Shown here: positions 12,056 to 24,389 of the stretch, piece by piece | Position numbering within the stretch: the first letter of the stretch is position 1 | How the letters are laid out: every line of letters starts with the position of its first letter | Assembly (NCBI GenBank): GCA_025449115.1 | Contig: JAHLKC010000091.1 | Location: 105,237 to 169,236, forward strand | DNA length: 64,000 nt | Direction of reading: 5' to 3' | Origin: Chytridium lagenaria | Lineage: Eukaryota > Chytridiomycota > Chytridiomycetes > Chytridiales > Chytridiaceae | The notes under the pieces: generated by a model | Told to the model about the DNA's origin: nothing | Seen by the model: only the letters and a program-made list of their open reading frames with translations | Databases searched by the model: none | Translations under genes and position numbers: made by a program

Positions 12056-12853
12056 AGAGTGGCCTGATGGTTCATTTATTCTCTTCTTCCTTTCGGATAA
12101 GGGCTAATGCCTTTTGAAGCCCCTTTCCTCTTCTCCTTTAATGGGCGATTATATCGATGAATGACGGTGGATGAAAGAGACAAAATGGTTGTTTCTTTGG
12201 ATGTTGTTTTTTTTTGGGCTTGTTCTATATTTGTACTATGCATGAAATTGGATGAACGACTTTTATTCACCTCCTTTTTACTTGTATTTATCTCTACTCT
12301 TTTATGTGCCCCTTTTTCACTCTTCACATCCTCTTGTTGGTGGATTGTCTTTGGCTTTTATTCCGGTTTGGGTTCCATTCTGTTGAGGTGTTTCTTTTAC
12401 CTTAGTGATCCAAGCATATCATTCTGGATTTGTTTTGCAGGAGGGATCGAAAGGTCATCTCTCATCGACTTTATCAAATACTATTAATGACATTATTGAG
12501 GTTTTTTGGGGAACGCAGAGACGATTGTTTTCTTTGTCTATAGACTGTAGTTTGTTTACGTACGCGTAAAACATGCGTAGACACAGGTAAGCGATCAACA
12601 GGAATTTAGCAAAGACAAAATTGACAAAATACATGGAATCAAAACAGGGAGCTTGAAAAAGAAAAACATTGGAAAGAAGAAAGAAGGAAATAAGAGGAAA
12701 GAGGAATCTATTGTTTAAAGAAAGAGAGAAAAAGAAGACCAAAACAAAATAAAGTCAACGGAAAATGGGGCATATATATAGGAGCAAATGGCTAAAAAAA
12801 AAAAAATTCTTAAAAAAAAGCGCTAGAAAACCCTCACTTTAAAAACCACAAAA
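12056..12853. other. 3' UTRs of converging genes
   Basis: About 800 bp between the stops of the PP2C gene (+) and the GTPBP1-type gene (-). It is T-rich then A-rich, as expected for two opposed 3' UTRs. No gene or RNA was recognised. Confidence 0.4.
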
Positions 12854-15302
12854 TCAACTCTCAGCAACAACAGCCCTTCCCGTCTTTTTCTTCTTCCCGT
12901 CCTTCGCACGCGCACCTTTCCTCCAACCCTCATCCACCATCGTCACCAAAGTCTCGGCCAAAATTCCCAACGACCCATCAACAGGACTCCCCCTCCTCTT
13001 CTTCTCACTCTGTCCCTCTAAATCTTTCCCCCCCGCCCAAAAAATCCTCGTCACCTTTCCCACGCATTTAACGCGTCCCATCTGCCCACCCCTAAACAAC
13101 ACCGGCTGCCCAACCTTCACCCACTCAGGTTCCGACGCAAACGCAAACCTCACCGTCACAGTTCCACCCGTCACAAGCAAAACATTGGGAGCCATCACAT
13201 CCGGCACAACATCTTCATCAAACAAAACATCATCCAACTCAAACACATCGTCTTTCTCACTAGACACAGTCCGTCTCCGTCGTCTCCCAAAGCTTCACTC
13301 CCCGAAACCCCAATAACTCTCGCCCCCTGACCCCCACTCCCACAGTACACAACCCCCTGCGTCCCCATCGCAGAAGAAGCAGCAGGTGCATGGAGAATAC
13401 GTAAATCCGCCTCAAACTCCCAAGCAACGCTGCCAAGATGTGGGGAGGGTGGAGACTGCGGAATCACGACTTGGCCTTTGCGAAGACGGAAATCAGCGGG
13501 GAGTGTTGTGGGGGTTAGAGACGTTGGGAAGGTAATGGCAAGGGTGCCGGCTTGACCCGGAAGGAGACGGCCGACGGGGCAGCGTTGGCGTTGAATGGAG
13601 TTAATGTGAATGGGGACGAAGCGACCGCGGTCAGGGCCGACAAGGTAGACGAGGGGAGGTGGGAGTCTTCGGTTTCGATAAGTTGATCGGGGCGATAAGG
13701 GATTGGGGAGGAAGAGGAAGAGAAGGCATAGTCTTGAATAGGCGAAATGATTCCGGATTTGAGAACACCGCCGATAACATATCCAACCGCTGTTGTACAT
13801 ATGAAAAAAGAGAATATTTCAGCATCATCCGTCAGAACATTCAAAATGTATCAGAAATACGAAAACAAATAAAAACCAAGGATACTCACATGGGACGGAA
13901 TAGATTTCCTCTATTCCAAACTCCACATTGTCTACCTCCACGATTTTTCCCGCCTTTTTCTTTTTCGCTTTCTCCTCAACCCCCAATCCCTGTCTCTTTG
14001 GTAAAAGATTCAAAACTTGATCAACAACTGCATATTTTCCCCTGTGACGCTCGATACCAAAAAAATCGGCACAACCCTCCCCCCTCCAATCCTTCCACAG
14101 CCGCAACCACATCATCCCCATTCTGCACAACTTTGGGTTCCCTCCTCACATCACTCGACCTCAAAATCCTCAACAAATCTCCAATCGTCCAGTAAGTTGT
14201 GTTCGATCGGCCACATCGATTTTAGTGATAACCACAAACACGGGGACGCCTAACCCGACAGCCACGCCGAGGTGCTCTCGAGGGACCTCAGAAACGTTAC
14301 CCGCTGTGCCGCCGAGGATCACACAGGCGTAGTCTGGGTGACTCCTGTGATGCCCGAAAGGGTGGTGCGTTGGTATTTGGGATGTCCGCATGTGTCGAGG
14401 AAGGTGATAAGCTTGGAGGCGACTTCGCAGACTTGCTCCCATGTGGAGATCATCGTATTGGATGGCATTGGCGGAGACGAGGAGTCAAGGGATGCAGATG
14501 GGGTGGGGAGTGTCGATGTGGAATTGCGGTAATTGACTAAGCCGCCTGCGGCATCAAACCCGATGATTTGTTGAGAGATGGAGGACGTGCGGCCACTCAC
14601 AATTTCGTGGCGATGGCGGAGGAGATTCAGACGGGATTTTCCTCGTCCATTGTCAAGCTCAGAATGAGTAAGAACTCCGAGAAGGGTGGATTCTGTTTAT
14701 TAAGTTGGTCAGCCAAAAGTCGCTTTATTTAGGCAATATAATGGGGTCCACTTACTTCCAGCATCCACACCGCCAAGAATGGCAACACGAATCTCAAGGA
14801 AATGTTGACTATCCGTGACTCTCTTGCGCACAAGCACCTCTGCAACCATCCTAGAAGGCGACGTCCCCTCCCTTCTCCGAATAACAGAAAATTCTGCATT
14901 CAGTTGCTCTGACATGTATCGAAGTGTGGACAAAGAGGCTTCCATATCGCTGGGAGATAGACCCACAAGCTCTCCATCATCTGCAACTCCGGACCTCATA
15001 CATGGCTTCGCCGTGTCCTTCCGCAAGCTAAACCAAAGTTTAAACGATATTTTTTAATTCTATCCTCACCTCCATTTCATCTGTGTGATAAGATGCTCGA
15101 CTCTTTCGGGTGGAGGGTCGACAAGCTTGAGCTGCAAGATATGTTTGTTAGTGTTCCAGATCTAAAAGGTGACAAGAAAAATAAAGGCAGGTCAAACCTT
15201 ATATTCGACATTGCCCTCTTCCACCTCTTGCGGTAGGGTATTTCCATCCACCTTTTCTCGCATGAACGACTTTTGGTATCGTATTGTTTTCCCAAACTCC
15301 AT
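12854..15302 (-). CDS. GTPBP1: GTPBP1/GTPBP2-type translational GTPase
   Basis: The N-terminal exons read MEFGKTIRY, then VDPPPERVEHLITQMKW and DGELVGLSPSDMEASLSTL. The P-loop is VAILGGVDAGKST (split by an intron), followed by LTHSELDNGRGKSRLNLLRH, SGRTSSISQQIIGFDAAG, the G3 motif DTCGHPKY, the G4 motif VITKIDV and a G5-like SSVTGEN. Domains II and III follow with LVGPDRGRF, SIQRQRCPVG, AWEFEADLRILHAP and EPEWVKVGQPVLFRGG. Order and spacing match GTPBP1, an eEF1A-like factor linked to mRNA decay and ribosome rescue. The gene is broken by single-base shifts near 13290, 13655, 14013, 14075 and 14345; most sit in G, C or T runs and one restored base brings back the family sequence. A start at 15302 fits the family; the frame is open further upstream. 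Confidence 0.88.
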
Positions 15303-16430
15303 AATGACGTCACAAAAACTTGAGATACTTTTGTTGTAATAGATGTGTAAGTAGAAACTGTTGTGGCATGATAATGAGTTAGTTAATCTATACTCAAGAA
15401 GACCCGCGGGCAAGTGGGATGGGTTGAGAGGAAGGAGTGCTGTGTTTATGAACATCAAAATTTTGGGTGCTGTGCCGTCACTCGATGGCAATGACAAGGA
15501 GTGACGGGTACGTAGGAACGGCGATAGGACATGCATTGAATAACGAAAGTATGGTATTCCAACTATACCTGAAAAGACTGAGGTTCTTATAATATTCGGA
15601 AGAAGTAGATGTGTGTGAAGCAAACGGGTGTTGATATTCGCATGTGGTTTAGATGGAGCTGGCAAGAGAAAGACGGAAAAGCAAGGCTTGAACGAAAACT
15701 CGAGCACCAATTAATCCCTTAATGAAGGGAAGGGAGGATGAATGCTACGTTTGCTGCTGTCTTATGGGCGGTATACCCTCTGGCGATGAAACTTCCAGAT
15801 ACAAGTTGCAAAGAATATAGAGGAACGAAATGCAGGAAATGTGGTATAATTTGGAATGGATGCCGATGTGATGTAGCAGGGGGAGGAGCACGGCGATAGC
15901 AAGGAACTGACGAAGTAGTTTTTCCGTCGTTAGTTGCTATCAAAATACCATGTGGAAATTGCTTTGTCGTTCAAAAAAATAAAGGCACAGCGGACTCATG
16001 TTTAATTTCGAATGACAGTGTTTGGCAAAGCCAGGAGTTGTGGACAATGGAGTTTGGAATTGTGTTGCTGCTGGAATCAAACGGAACCGCTTGCATTTGG
16101 GTCTGGGGGGGTGACTGGTGGTAATCCATCGCTTATAGTCAGTCCACTGTGCAAAAGATATCAGGACGTAAGGTTTACGTCTGGCCTCTTTTACGATAAA
16201 AACCAAAACATGTCTTGTCGACGAGTGCTCATCGAACTCAATAAAGCAAATACAGTATTTACATTCCACAAATCATTTTCCTTTCATATAGTTGCCTAGA
16301 ATGTTTGCAACATGAGATGACAGCCTTGATCACTATTCAGATGAATGAAGCTACAGGATGCATACTGTACATCCATCCAACCATCCACCCATCATCTCCC
16401 CATCGATGACTCTCATCCATCGGTCACAGA

Positions 16431-16490
16431 GTACCCATCGACAGAGTAGAGTACCCATCGACAGAGTAATCCCCCCGTTGACAGAGTTTG
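16431..16490 (+). repeat. Tandem CCCATCGACAGAGTA-type repeat, three copies
   Basis: Copies at about 16433, 16453 and 16472 share (C)CCATCGACAGAGTA or the variant CCCGTTGACAGAGT, spaced about 20 bp. No coding function is evident. Confidence 0.6.
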
Positions 16491-16730
16491 CTCACTCTCA
16501 TTCGCAACAGGTCTTTCAGTAATAAAAAGTGAATGGACATTGAACCTATGAGGACAACTTCTGCCGCTTCACCATGAGCGGCCACATAAACCAGAAGAAC
16601 CAATGACAATGCAGCAATAGGAAAAAGGAAGAATTTTTTGCAACATCGTGCTGCACAGAGGGAGGAGATTTAGTTTTAGAATTATACAGCACCCAGAGGA
16701 GACTCGAAAACGAAATCCTCTTCCTACAAC

Positions 16731-16754
16731 ACACACACACACACACACACACAT
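16731..16754 (+). repeat. CA dinucleotide microsatellite
   Basis: An uninterrupted AC/CA run of about twelve dinucleotides. Confidence 0.9.
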
Positions 16755-17234
16755 ATCCTTTCTCATCCGTCATGGCCGCCGTAGCTATCGATCCTCCAAG
16801 AAGGCAAGCATCCTTGTACATCTCAGCTGGCTGGCTGCTTGAGGATGGGGTGCATCAGTGTTGGACTAATATGGACAAGGGAAAAAAAAACGAATGGCAT
16901 TCAGTGATCATTGCGTTATGATGACGGAAACTCTATTCAACACAAGGGATCACAACAAGAGAGCAACAAGCTTGGGATGAGATGACGGGGATCGGGGATC
17001 GTGGATGGTGGAATGCGATCATGGCTGCATTGCTGTCTTTCTCTTGCTTATACTTTTTACAACGGAAAGCAGGAGATCGTTTCATCTAAAGGACGACAAA
17101 CTAACGGGAACTCATGGATACGGATCAAAGTTTAAAGTTGAATGCATCTTTGTACATGATCCATTGAGTTGGGGCATCATTCTAGAGATTTAGGATTTCA
17201 TTGGGACGACGGAGGGCATTTGAGTAGCATCATC

Positions 17235-18601
17235 ATGAGCGATATGTGCATGGGACGAGGCTGGATTATAGCTTTAGATAAAACCAGAGTTATTGCTATT
17301 CGCAGTTATCGACAGCATGATCCCTCGGCTACCTCTTTCTCTTTGACCACCTTTCTTTCGTCGCCATCACAGACCACCCTCACGGGCTATGTTGGTTTCG
17401 ACTCCATCACCCAACAGATTGAAAAGAAGCTTTTGAAAAGAGGCTTCACCTTCAACCTCATGGTCGTAGGTAAGTTATTCTTTGCCTTGTTGGGTTTTCG
17501 TAGTTGACGACTGACCCCCCCTTTTTTTTTAAAGGACGATCGGGTTAGGAAAATCCACTCTTGTCAACACCATCTTTGCCGCTCACCTCACTGATTCCAA
17601 GGCTCCAAAGAGGGCCGGTGAGGTCACCCGGCAAACAACTGAAATCCAGTCCATCTCTCACGGTACGTGATCCCATCCTCTCGTGTTGTTTTTTTACGTC
17701 CTTATCGCTCTCACTCATTCTCAACATTTTGATTAGTCATTGAGGAGAACGGTGTTCGTCTCAAGCTCACCATTACCGACACCCCCGGATACGGAGACCA
17801 GGTCAACAACGAGGCATGCTGGGAACCCATCACCAAATACATCAAGGAGCAATACTCTTCGTTCCTTCGGAAAGAGCTCACCCCCGCTCGTGAGAAGCGC
17901 ATCAACGATTCCCGCGTCCACGCCGTTCTCTTTTTCGTCGCGCCATCCGGTCACAGGTACATTTACAAGCCCCCTTTATGCATTCACTAACGGTTTTTAT
18001 AAAGTTTGAGCCCTCTCGACATCACCGTCATGAAAAAGATTTCAGAGATCGCCAACGTGATCCCTGTGATTGCTAAATCGGATTCCCTTACCATGGAAGA
18101 GCGTTCAGCATTCAAGAGGAGGATCAAGGAAGAACTTGATTTCCATGGTATCAGGTGTTTCCCTTACACCGATTTGGAGGATGGAGATCTCACGGGTGAA
18201 GCCGACCGTGCCGAGAAGCAGGCCGCGCAGATCATCAGGGAGATGATTCCTTTTGCGGTTGTTGGATCAGAGAGGAACGTGGTGGTGGATGGAAAGGCGG
18301 TTCGTGGAAGGAGGACTCGATGGGGTCTTTGTCAACGGTGAGTCTATTTGTTCTCCATCGTCTTTGCAATATTCTAAACTTTGTTATGTTTTGTGATTTA
18401 GTTGAGAATGAATCTCACTGCGAGTTTGTCGCACTTCGAAACTTTTTGACCCGCACTCACCTCCAAGACTTGATTGAGACTACCTCTAGCATCCATTACG
18501 AGACTTTTAGGACCAAGCAGCTTCTCGCCCTCAAGGAGTCCACCGCCGTCACCACTCCCAATGGTAGCTCCCTCAGGTCCGGTTCCTCCACCCAAGAGTA
18601 A
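17235..18601 (+). CDS. Septin, Cdc10-like (no C-terminal coiled coil)
   Basis: The core reads YVGFDSITQQIEKKLLKRGF, then VVGRSG-GKST (P-loop), TDTPGYGDQVNNEACWEPI (G3), FFVAPSGHSLSPLDI, VIPVIAKSDSLTMEE (G4, AKSD) and the septin unique element from RTRWG to ENESHCEFVALRNFL. It ends soon after IHYETFRTKQLLALKE with a Ser/Thr-rich tail and no coiled coil, which favours the Cdc10/SEPT9-type group. Septins polymerise at the cell cortex and division sites. Two single-base losses break the frame: about 17545 in the P-loop (a missing T) and about 18322 in a G run. The 5' end is uncertain; the ATG at 17235 is used, but a small upstream intron (acceptor near 17305) is possible. Confidence 0.9.
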
Positions 18602-19437
18602 AAAAAAACAAAAGAGAAATCCCCCTTCAACCTCTTGTGTGTTTTACTGCATCTTTTTATCTTTCTCTTATTATAACAGTTCCGTTCACCCCCACCTTCT
18701 TTTTTTAACCGGGAACAAGAATAAGCGATTTCATGACATTTGCGAATCGCCTTGTTTTTTTTGTACCCGGTTTTTGTTGTCTTTATTTTTAAACAGGAGT
18801 CATGCGGGTCTTCTCCTTCTTTTCACTTTGCTTCCTTTTCTTTTTGTTCTTGTCTCTACGTATGTGTGTGTGTGTCCGGGAATCGTGTTCGTGGTAAAAG
18901 GAAAAAGTGGGTGCGAATAGACTTTTCTTTAAAAAAACAGTCTTCTCCAGCTTATTCAACCAAAATCTTTATGTGTATTTCCAGCAAGTTTGTTTCCAGC
19001 AAACAGCCCAAGAGTGCTGTGAAGTACATGTATAGTGAAACCTCCAGCACATTGCCAACGTTGACTTATTAAAAACAATAGTCTGGGAGATGGTACAGAG
19101 AAGGACTCCCATCGAAAAAAAACACTATAAGAATGCGGAAAAAAAAAGGATAGAGAGAAAACGGTCACTGAAATATAAAAGAACATAAAACCAATATAGA
19201 TAGATAGATAACAACTGTTAACAAAGAAAAATAATAAGTGAAAAGAATGCAATGACAAAACCCCAACAAAACTTTAAACAATAGACCAGCCATTAATAAA
19301 TGTAAAAAAAAACAAAAACGGAAAAGGAAATGCAAAAAAAAAGGCAGCGACTCATCTCACACTCTACAAAGAAAAGAATTGGGGACGAACAAACCCCGCA
19401 AGACTTTCCCACACAGACACTACTCCAGTTCGAAAAC
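18602..19437. other. Convergent 3' UTR region
   Basis: About 835 bp between the septin stop (+) and the GH16 stop (-). T-rich then A-rich, no genes seen. Confidence 0.4.
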
Positions 19438-21133
19438 TCAACACATCTCCCAAGCTTTCACACTATCAATCTTCAACGCCGCCTTCTCCCCATTCCACGT
19501 CTTCAACCACTGTTCCCTCGCCCCCCAAAAATCCCTCGCAGCCCTCGCACTCCCAAAAGTATAAGGGGGATTCTCAAAACTAAAAGTCCCACCAACAGCC
19601 ACATTCATAATCAAGTAGAACGCTGAAAGGTGGGCGTCAGCAACGAAAAAAAATGGAATAAACTCACGTGCATCGAAGGGCGCTTGGTCGCATCCATCGG
19701 TCCATGGGTTTCTTTCTTCGGGAGGAAAGTTGCCGAATTTCCAGAAATCTTTAAGGGTGATGTTGAGGTTGGTTTGGGAGTCGACGTATGTGATTAATCG
19801 TTCGGGTGTCCATTCCTTTGAGGACCATGCAAAATAAAATATTAAGAAATAACGTCACGATGTAAGGTGTGGGGGATAAGGGGGGAGGTAAGATTAGGAA
19901 AAAAACCAGTAACATCAGATTTAACATAATGAAAGAAATTACCATCCCAAACGTATGAAACCCATCCGCAAACGACTGATTATTCTCCAGCCTCGAATAC
20001 TTTAACGTCGCCATATACCCGTTCACTCCCGGTCTAGGTCCAAAGTGCAGTGTCGACGAGACTCTATCATTCCCCGATATATTCAACGCCGTCGGATTAT
20101 TCCCCACACTCTCCATCACATCAATCTCTCCAGACCTCGGCCATCCACCATAAGTATCATTCGCAGGTAACAACCCTAAACAAATGACTTTAAAAGACAA
20201 AAAAAAAAAAAAAAAAAGGACGGGGTCATTACATATCGCTGGCCAGAGGAAATCACCGCGGGGGAGTTGAGCGACCACCTCGATTTTACCGTATCGGAGT
20301 GTTAGAGACTTTGTGGTACGTACGGCGGCGCTTCGTATTGGGTTGATCATGGCGGTGACGCCGTCGGCAGTTTTATCACAACCCCAGAACAGAGGATTGG
20401 TGCAATTGAGGGATGGATCGTCATTGTAGAGTGAGTAGGTACCGTTCAGCATTCGTTCCTCGCCTGTTTTTATGGGTTTAAGATGGGAAAAGGTAGGTGG
20501 TGGGAGTACCTATGACGTCGGAGGTGAGGGTCGGTTGAATGTAGAAAACAGAGTCGCGAACGTAGCTGTTGCGACGGTCGTTGACGTACATTTGGAATTC
20601 ATCGTTTCTAATGAATAAAACATGGGTTAAGAGGGTGAGTGGTGGAGGGGTAAAGCCCACACGAAAATAAAGAAATGTTCAATGGGAGACAATAACAAAA
20701 AAAAGAAAGCTTAAGATAACCAAACTCACCCTCCTCCCCACATGGACACATCGTGGCTCCATCTCTTCAAATCCAGCGTATCAAAGTCCTCTTCAAACAC
20801 CATGCAAAACTTCCTCTCTGGTGCATTCCCTGTTCCATTCCAAGCCGGTATACATCTAGGCTCCGTCTTTGCATGGTAAGTTGCATTGTGGAACGGTGAC
20901 TTTGGTTTGGTGGGACGGCCGGTGACGGGGTTGGTGTGCCTGGATGAAGAGCGGGTGGTTGGTCAGTCCGGTCTTTCCCCTCGGCTGAAAGAATGGGGGG
21001 GTAAGGAGACTCCAAATGACGGAAGATCCGGACATGGATGAGTACCTTTTGAAATTGCAAAGTAGATAATGACGGCTGCGACGGCCAGCGTCAGCAGGAA
21101 AGGAAAGGCGGCGGACCCGACACCGAGCCACAT
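19438..21133 (-). CDS. GH16 beta-glucanase, type II membrane-anchored
   Basis: The catalytic signature GEIDVMESVGNN (ExDxxE, two catalytic Glu) is preceded by LRYGKIEVVAQLPRGDFLWP and WLLPANDTYGGWP. Downstream, EWTPERLITYVDSQ, DQAPFDA, FYLIMNVAVGGTF and LKIDSVKAWEMC complete the laminarinase/beta-1,3-glucan-binding type of GH16. The N-terminus MWLGVGSAAFPFLLTLAVAA is a signal-anchor, so the enzyme probably faces the wall. It should cut or remodel beta-1,3-glucans. Introns include one with a long T run near 20175-20233. The link between the anchor exon and the exon containing KTEPRCIPAWNGTG does not stay in frame (about 20880-21040), so an indel or a misplaced intron remains there. Stop 19438-19440, start 21131-21133. 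Confidence 0.82.
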
Positions 21134-21626
21134 GGTTTACGTTTTTGTTGACTTGAAGGAAAAGACGGACCTCTTTGCCTGTCAATATCTTTTCCAGTCA
21201 AACAGAGGAAAAGGAATCGTTCCACTCTGCCCCACAGTTTTTTCGTTCAAATGACGATGCTGATGCTGGCGGGCAACAGGTATTGACGAAGGCGTGGGCT
21301 GTAAAAGGACCTGTGTTTTTGAATTCGGTTTGAGCACTTTTTGGCTGTTCAAGAACCAGGGGGGGACAGTGATCGAGAAAACCTGACATTTCTAAAAAGA
21401 CCCACCCAACCCATTTTGCCATGCAACGACTCCAGAGGTGCTTTGCTTGCCGTCATTCCACACAGTTTCAAAATTCTGTTACATCGGCTATCCATGATGG
21501 AGAGCATCCTCATATCGACCATTACCCACCTCGCTGCCTTCTCATGTCACATATTCCATCACTCTAGCCTCACGGCGACATCTCTCAACAACCACTCACG
21601 ATCACCGTTTTATTGACTTTTCAACA
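21134..21626. other. Divergent promoter region of GH16 and the ALKBH7-like gene
   Basis: No clear gene. A frame beginning MESILISTITHLAAF near 21500 could be the presequence of the downstream gene if one more base shift is allowed. That is not settled. Confidence 0.3.
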
Positions 21627-22645
21627 TGTCAAGAGCCCATAATCCCTACTCCGGATGAGATCACTGTGATCCCTGATTTTGTTAGCGAGAAGGAGGAGAA
21701 GATGCTCGTTCAAGCTGCCGACGCGAGGTTGAGGAGGCTGGCGAGAGGGCCGTACCTTGAGGATCACTTTGATGGAGTCATTAAGGTGGAGCCTATGGCA
21801 TTTTTCTCTATTGCTCTCAGCTCTCCTTTTGCTTAAAGTGTTTTTCCTGTGGCCGCATGAGTCGTATCTCTTGTTTTGTTTTTTTTTTTTCTGTAGGAGC
21901 CCATTTATGACTCATCTGATGGCCGATGGTTAAGCTAACTTACCAATTTTCTTGACTGTTTTGGCAGGGCTACAAGGAAGCTAGCATCTCGTCATGGAGT
22001 CTCAGCGAGGCTCTAGCGCCAGCAGATACAAAGGATGTATCACGACTGATGGATCGGTTTCGGGCGGGAGTGAATGATGCGTTGGTGCAGCGTGGGGCGA
22101 CGCGGATAGAACGGTGGCTTCCACCACATGTTCTGGAATTGAGGGATGGAGATAGGTATTAGCCTTTAGCAGTCTAACAATGAAAGCTTAATAACGCTTT
22201 TATTTCTCTTTTCTTTCTGTCTGTCTGGACAGCTGCATTCATCCGCATGTGGATAATCTAGAGGTATGCAATATTGAATCTTTTGCTTGAAAGTGAGGTA
22301 TAAATTTCTTTTCATCAGGCATCTGGAATCATTGTCGCAGGTCTCTGCCTTTTGTCACCAGCCGTCATGATCTTTTCATAACCGCACCAATCCGACCTCT
22401 TTTTTCAAAGTCTTTCTTCCCGCTCGCTGCATGTACTTTCAACGGTATGTCCTATTTCGATGTTTTCTGTAAAATATTTCCAAGACACTTAGATAATTGC
22501 GGGTAGGGGTAAAGCACGGTATGAATACACCCACAGCATTCCCATGACGAGTGACCCCCTCCACCGATTCCGAGACGTGGAGGTGGAAAGAAGACGAAGG
22601 ATTTGCGTGATGATACGCGATGAAATGAAGATGACTAAGCTGTGA
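21627..22645 (+). CDS. ALKBH7: ALKBH7-type Fe(II)/2-oxoglutarate dioxygenase
   Basis: Five exons give EITVIPDFVSEKEEKMLVQA, WLPPHVLELRDGD, CIHPHVDNLE, ASGIIVAGLCLLSPAVM, KVFLPARCMYFQRGKARYEY and RRRRICVMIRDE. The metal triad is HVD plus the His of YTHSI, and the 2-oxoglutarate-binding Arg lies in the final RRRRI segment. Order and spacing match ALKBH7, the mitochondrial member of the AlkB family. One shift near 22377 (a T run) must be corrected to join LLSPAVMIF to HNRTNPTSFFKVFL. The N-terminus is not resolved, as no ATG lies in frame just upstream, so the listed start is only where homology begins. The last intron is about 22442-22507 (acceptor GCGGGTAG). Confidence 0.72.
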
Positions 22646-22848
22646 GAGCATTACCTATGAGTATTGAGTATCTACCTATTGTAGGTATCATCTATCTACC
22701 CTGTATATCTACCTACTACTAGGTATATACCTAGCTCTATATTCCATCAATGAAAACACAGCCCCTCTCTGATATATGATTAATTCATTTTTAATAAAAT
22801 AAATATTTAAATATCTACTTGCGCTCACTTGCTACCTACGTCTCTGTC
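22646..22848. other. AT-rich spacer with palindromic TACCTA motifs
   Basis: Contains TACCTATTGTAGGTA (inverted repeat) and the perfect palindrome CTAGGTATATACCTAG near 22720-22735, amid repeated CTACCTA words. It directly precedes the first vWA gene and may be part of its promoter. Confidence 0.5.
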
Positions 22849-24389
22849 ATGGGCCTTGCTTCGAAAATAAAAAAGAGTCCTCCTCCTCCTCTCCAGCAGC
22901 AACCATCTCAAAACATGATTTCTGTTCCTTACTCTGCTCCCCCTCCTCATTCATCATCATCTTCTTCTTCTACAACCTACATTGTCCCTCAACAATCCAT
23001 CCCAGGTCCTTCTGGACATCCTGACCCTTACGCTCGCATCGGCGTGCCAGGACAGCAAACTCAACAATACGGCACGCTTCCCAACCCCGTTCGAAGCGCA
23101 ACCGCAATCAAAACATCCAACGACTATGGTCAGGCCGCTCCCGTTCAACGTGCATCCACCCTCCCCACCGGAAACGCTTATGACGCTCCCCCAGCTTACG
23201 CAGGCGCAGGGGCTCCCCCGCCCAACAAATCCCAACACTACGCTCCTCCACCCGGCGCTCCCCCTCCTCAAGGTGGACCCTCATACCAACCCCCCAACCA
23301 ATCCTACGCTCCACCCGGCGCTCCCCCTCCAGGCCCCAACCCAGGCGGTTACTACGCGGCCCCGTCCCAACCGCCTCCTGCAGCTCAACCCGCAGGTGGT
23401 GCAGTAGACCAAGCAACGTTTGCGCAACAATACGATATTCTCAATCGTCATCTCACACGTATTGTCAATGAGAATCAACTTCAAGGGTTCTATCCACCCC
23501 AAAAGCTGGATCAGGTGGTGAGGAGGGTGGCCGCGGTGAACTTTAATGTATTGTCAACGTTTTGGACCATTCCGAGGGAGATTGCCTTTGATTTGAGTGC
23601 CCTTGCGCTTTATGACGTGGTTTTCTTTTGTGATGATAGTGGGAGTATGAGGATTGAAGAGCGCGGAGAGAGGATTGATGATTTAAAGTAACTTTTTTTA
23701 TTCTTCTTTCATTCTTTATGTAGACTGTGATGATTCTTTAAAAATTTGTTTTGCCGCTAGGTTTTTATTAGTATGCAAAGGTATCTTTTGTTAACCCCCT
23801 TTTTTTCTCAAGGTTGATTCTCGAGAGAATAGCCGAGGTCGCTCTCCAGATGGACGACGACGGTATCGCCGTTCGTTTCATGAACTCTCCCATCACTGCC
23901 GACAACGTCCGCTCAGGCGCTCAAGTCAATTCCCTTGTCGATAGCGTCAACTTTAATGGCCTCACCCCTCTCGGCACCCAACTCCAACGCAAAGTCATTG
24001 AACCCTGGGTTCTCGAACCCCTCCGTCGTCGCACGCTCACCAAGCCCGTTCTCGTCATTATCATCACCGACGGTGAACCTGTAGGAGAGGATCGCAACAC
24101 ATTTAAACGCGTTGTGCTTGACACCAAGACGCAGATGGCTGCGATGGGGTACCCTGCTTCTGCAGTGGCGTTTACTGTCGCGCAATGTGGAAAAGATTTG
24201 GGAGCGCAAAGGTTTTTGGCGGAATTGGATAACGATCCTGGGGTTGGAGGGATGATTGATTGTGTGAGTTATTTTGAATTGGAGGCGGAGGAGTATGCCA
24301 AAAAGGGGGTGGATTTGACGCCGGATTTGTTTTTGGTCAAGTTGTGTATTGGAGGGATTGATAAGAGTTATGACGAGCAGGATGAGTGA
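22849..24389 (+). CDS. Pro-rich von Willebrand factor A domain protein, copy 1
   Basis: Two exons (22849-23690 and about 23813-24389) give about 470 residues. Residues 1-190 are Pro/Gln/Ser-rich with PPGAPPP repeats and probably disordered. A helical segment follows (ATFAQQYDILNRHLTRIVNE), then a vWA domain with a full MIDAS: DDSGS, the Thr of GLTPLGTQL and ITDGEP. It starts MGLASKIKK, a possible Gly2 lipid-attachment site. No signal peptide, so probably cytoplasmic and metal-dependent in partner binding. The family is an uncharacterised fungal vWA group. It is the upstream member of a tandem pair and is intact. Confidence 0.88.

Larger units (their letters stand above)
15303..17234. other. 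Gene-poor intergenic region with simple repeats
   Basis: About 1.9 kb without a supported gene. It carries the promoters of two divergent genes (GTPBP1-type on minus, septin on plus), CATCC-type runs near 16370-16400, the 15-mer repeats described separately and a CA microsatellite. The long open frames here are antisense or low-complexity. Confidence 0.4.

Noticed and set aside
12161..12487. Hydrophobic plus-strand frame
   Set aside because: It lies in T-rich 3' UTR sequence, which always yields Phe/Leu-rich frames.
22849..24389. Copine assignment for the vWA proteins
   Set aside because: No C2 domains precede the vWA domain; the N-terminus is Pro-rich and disordered.
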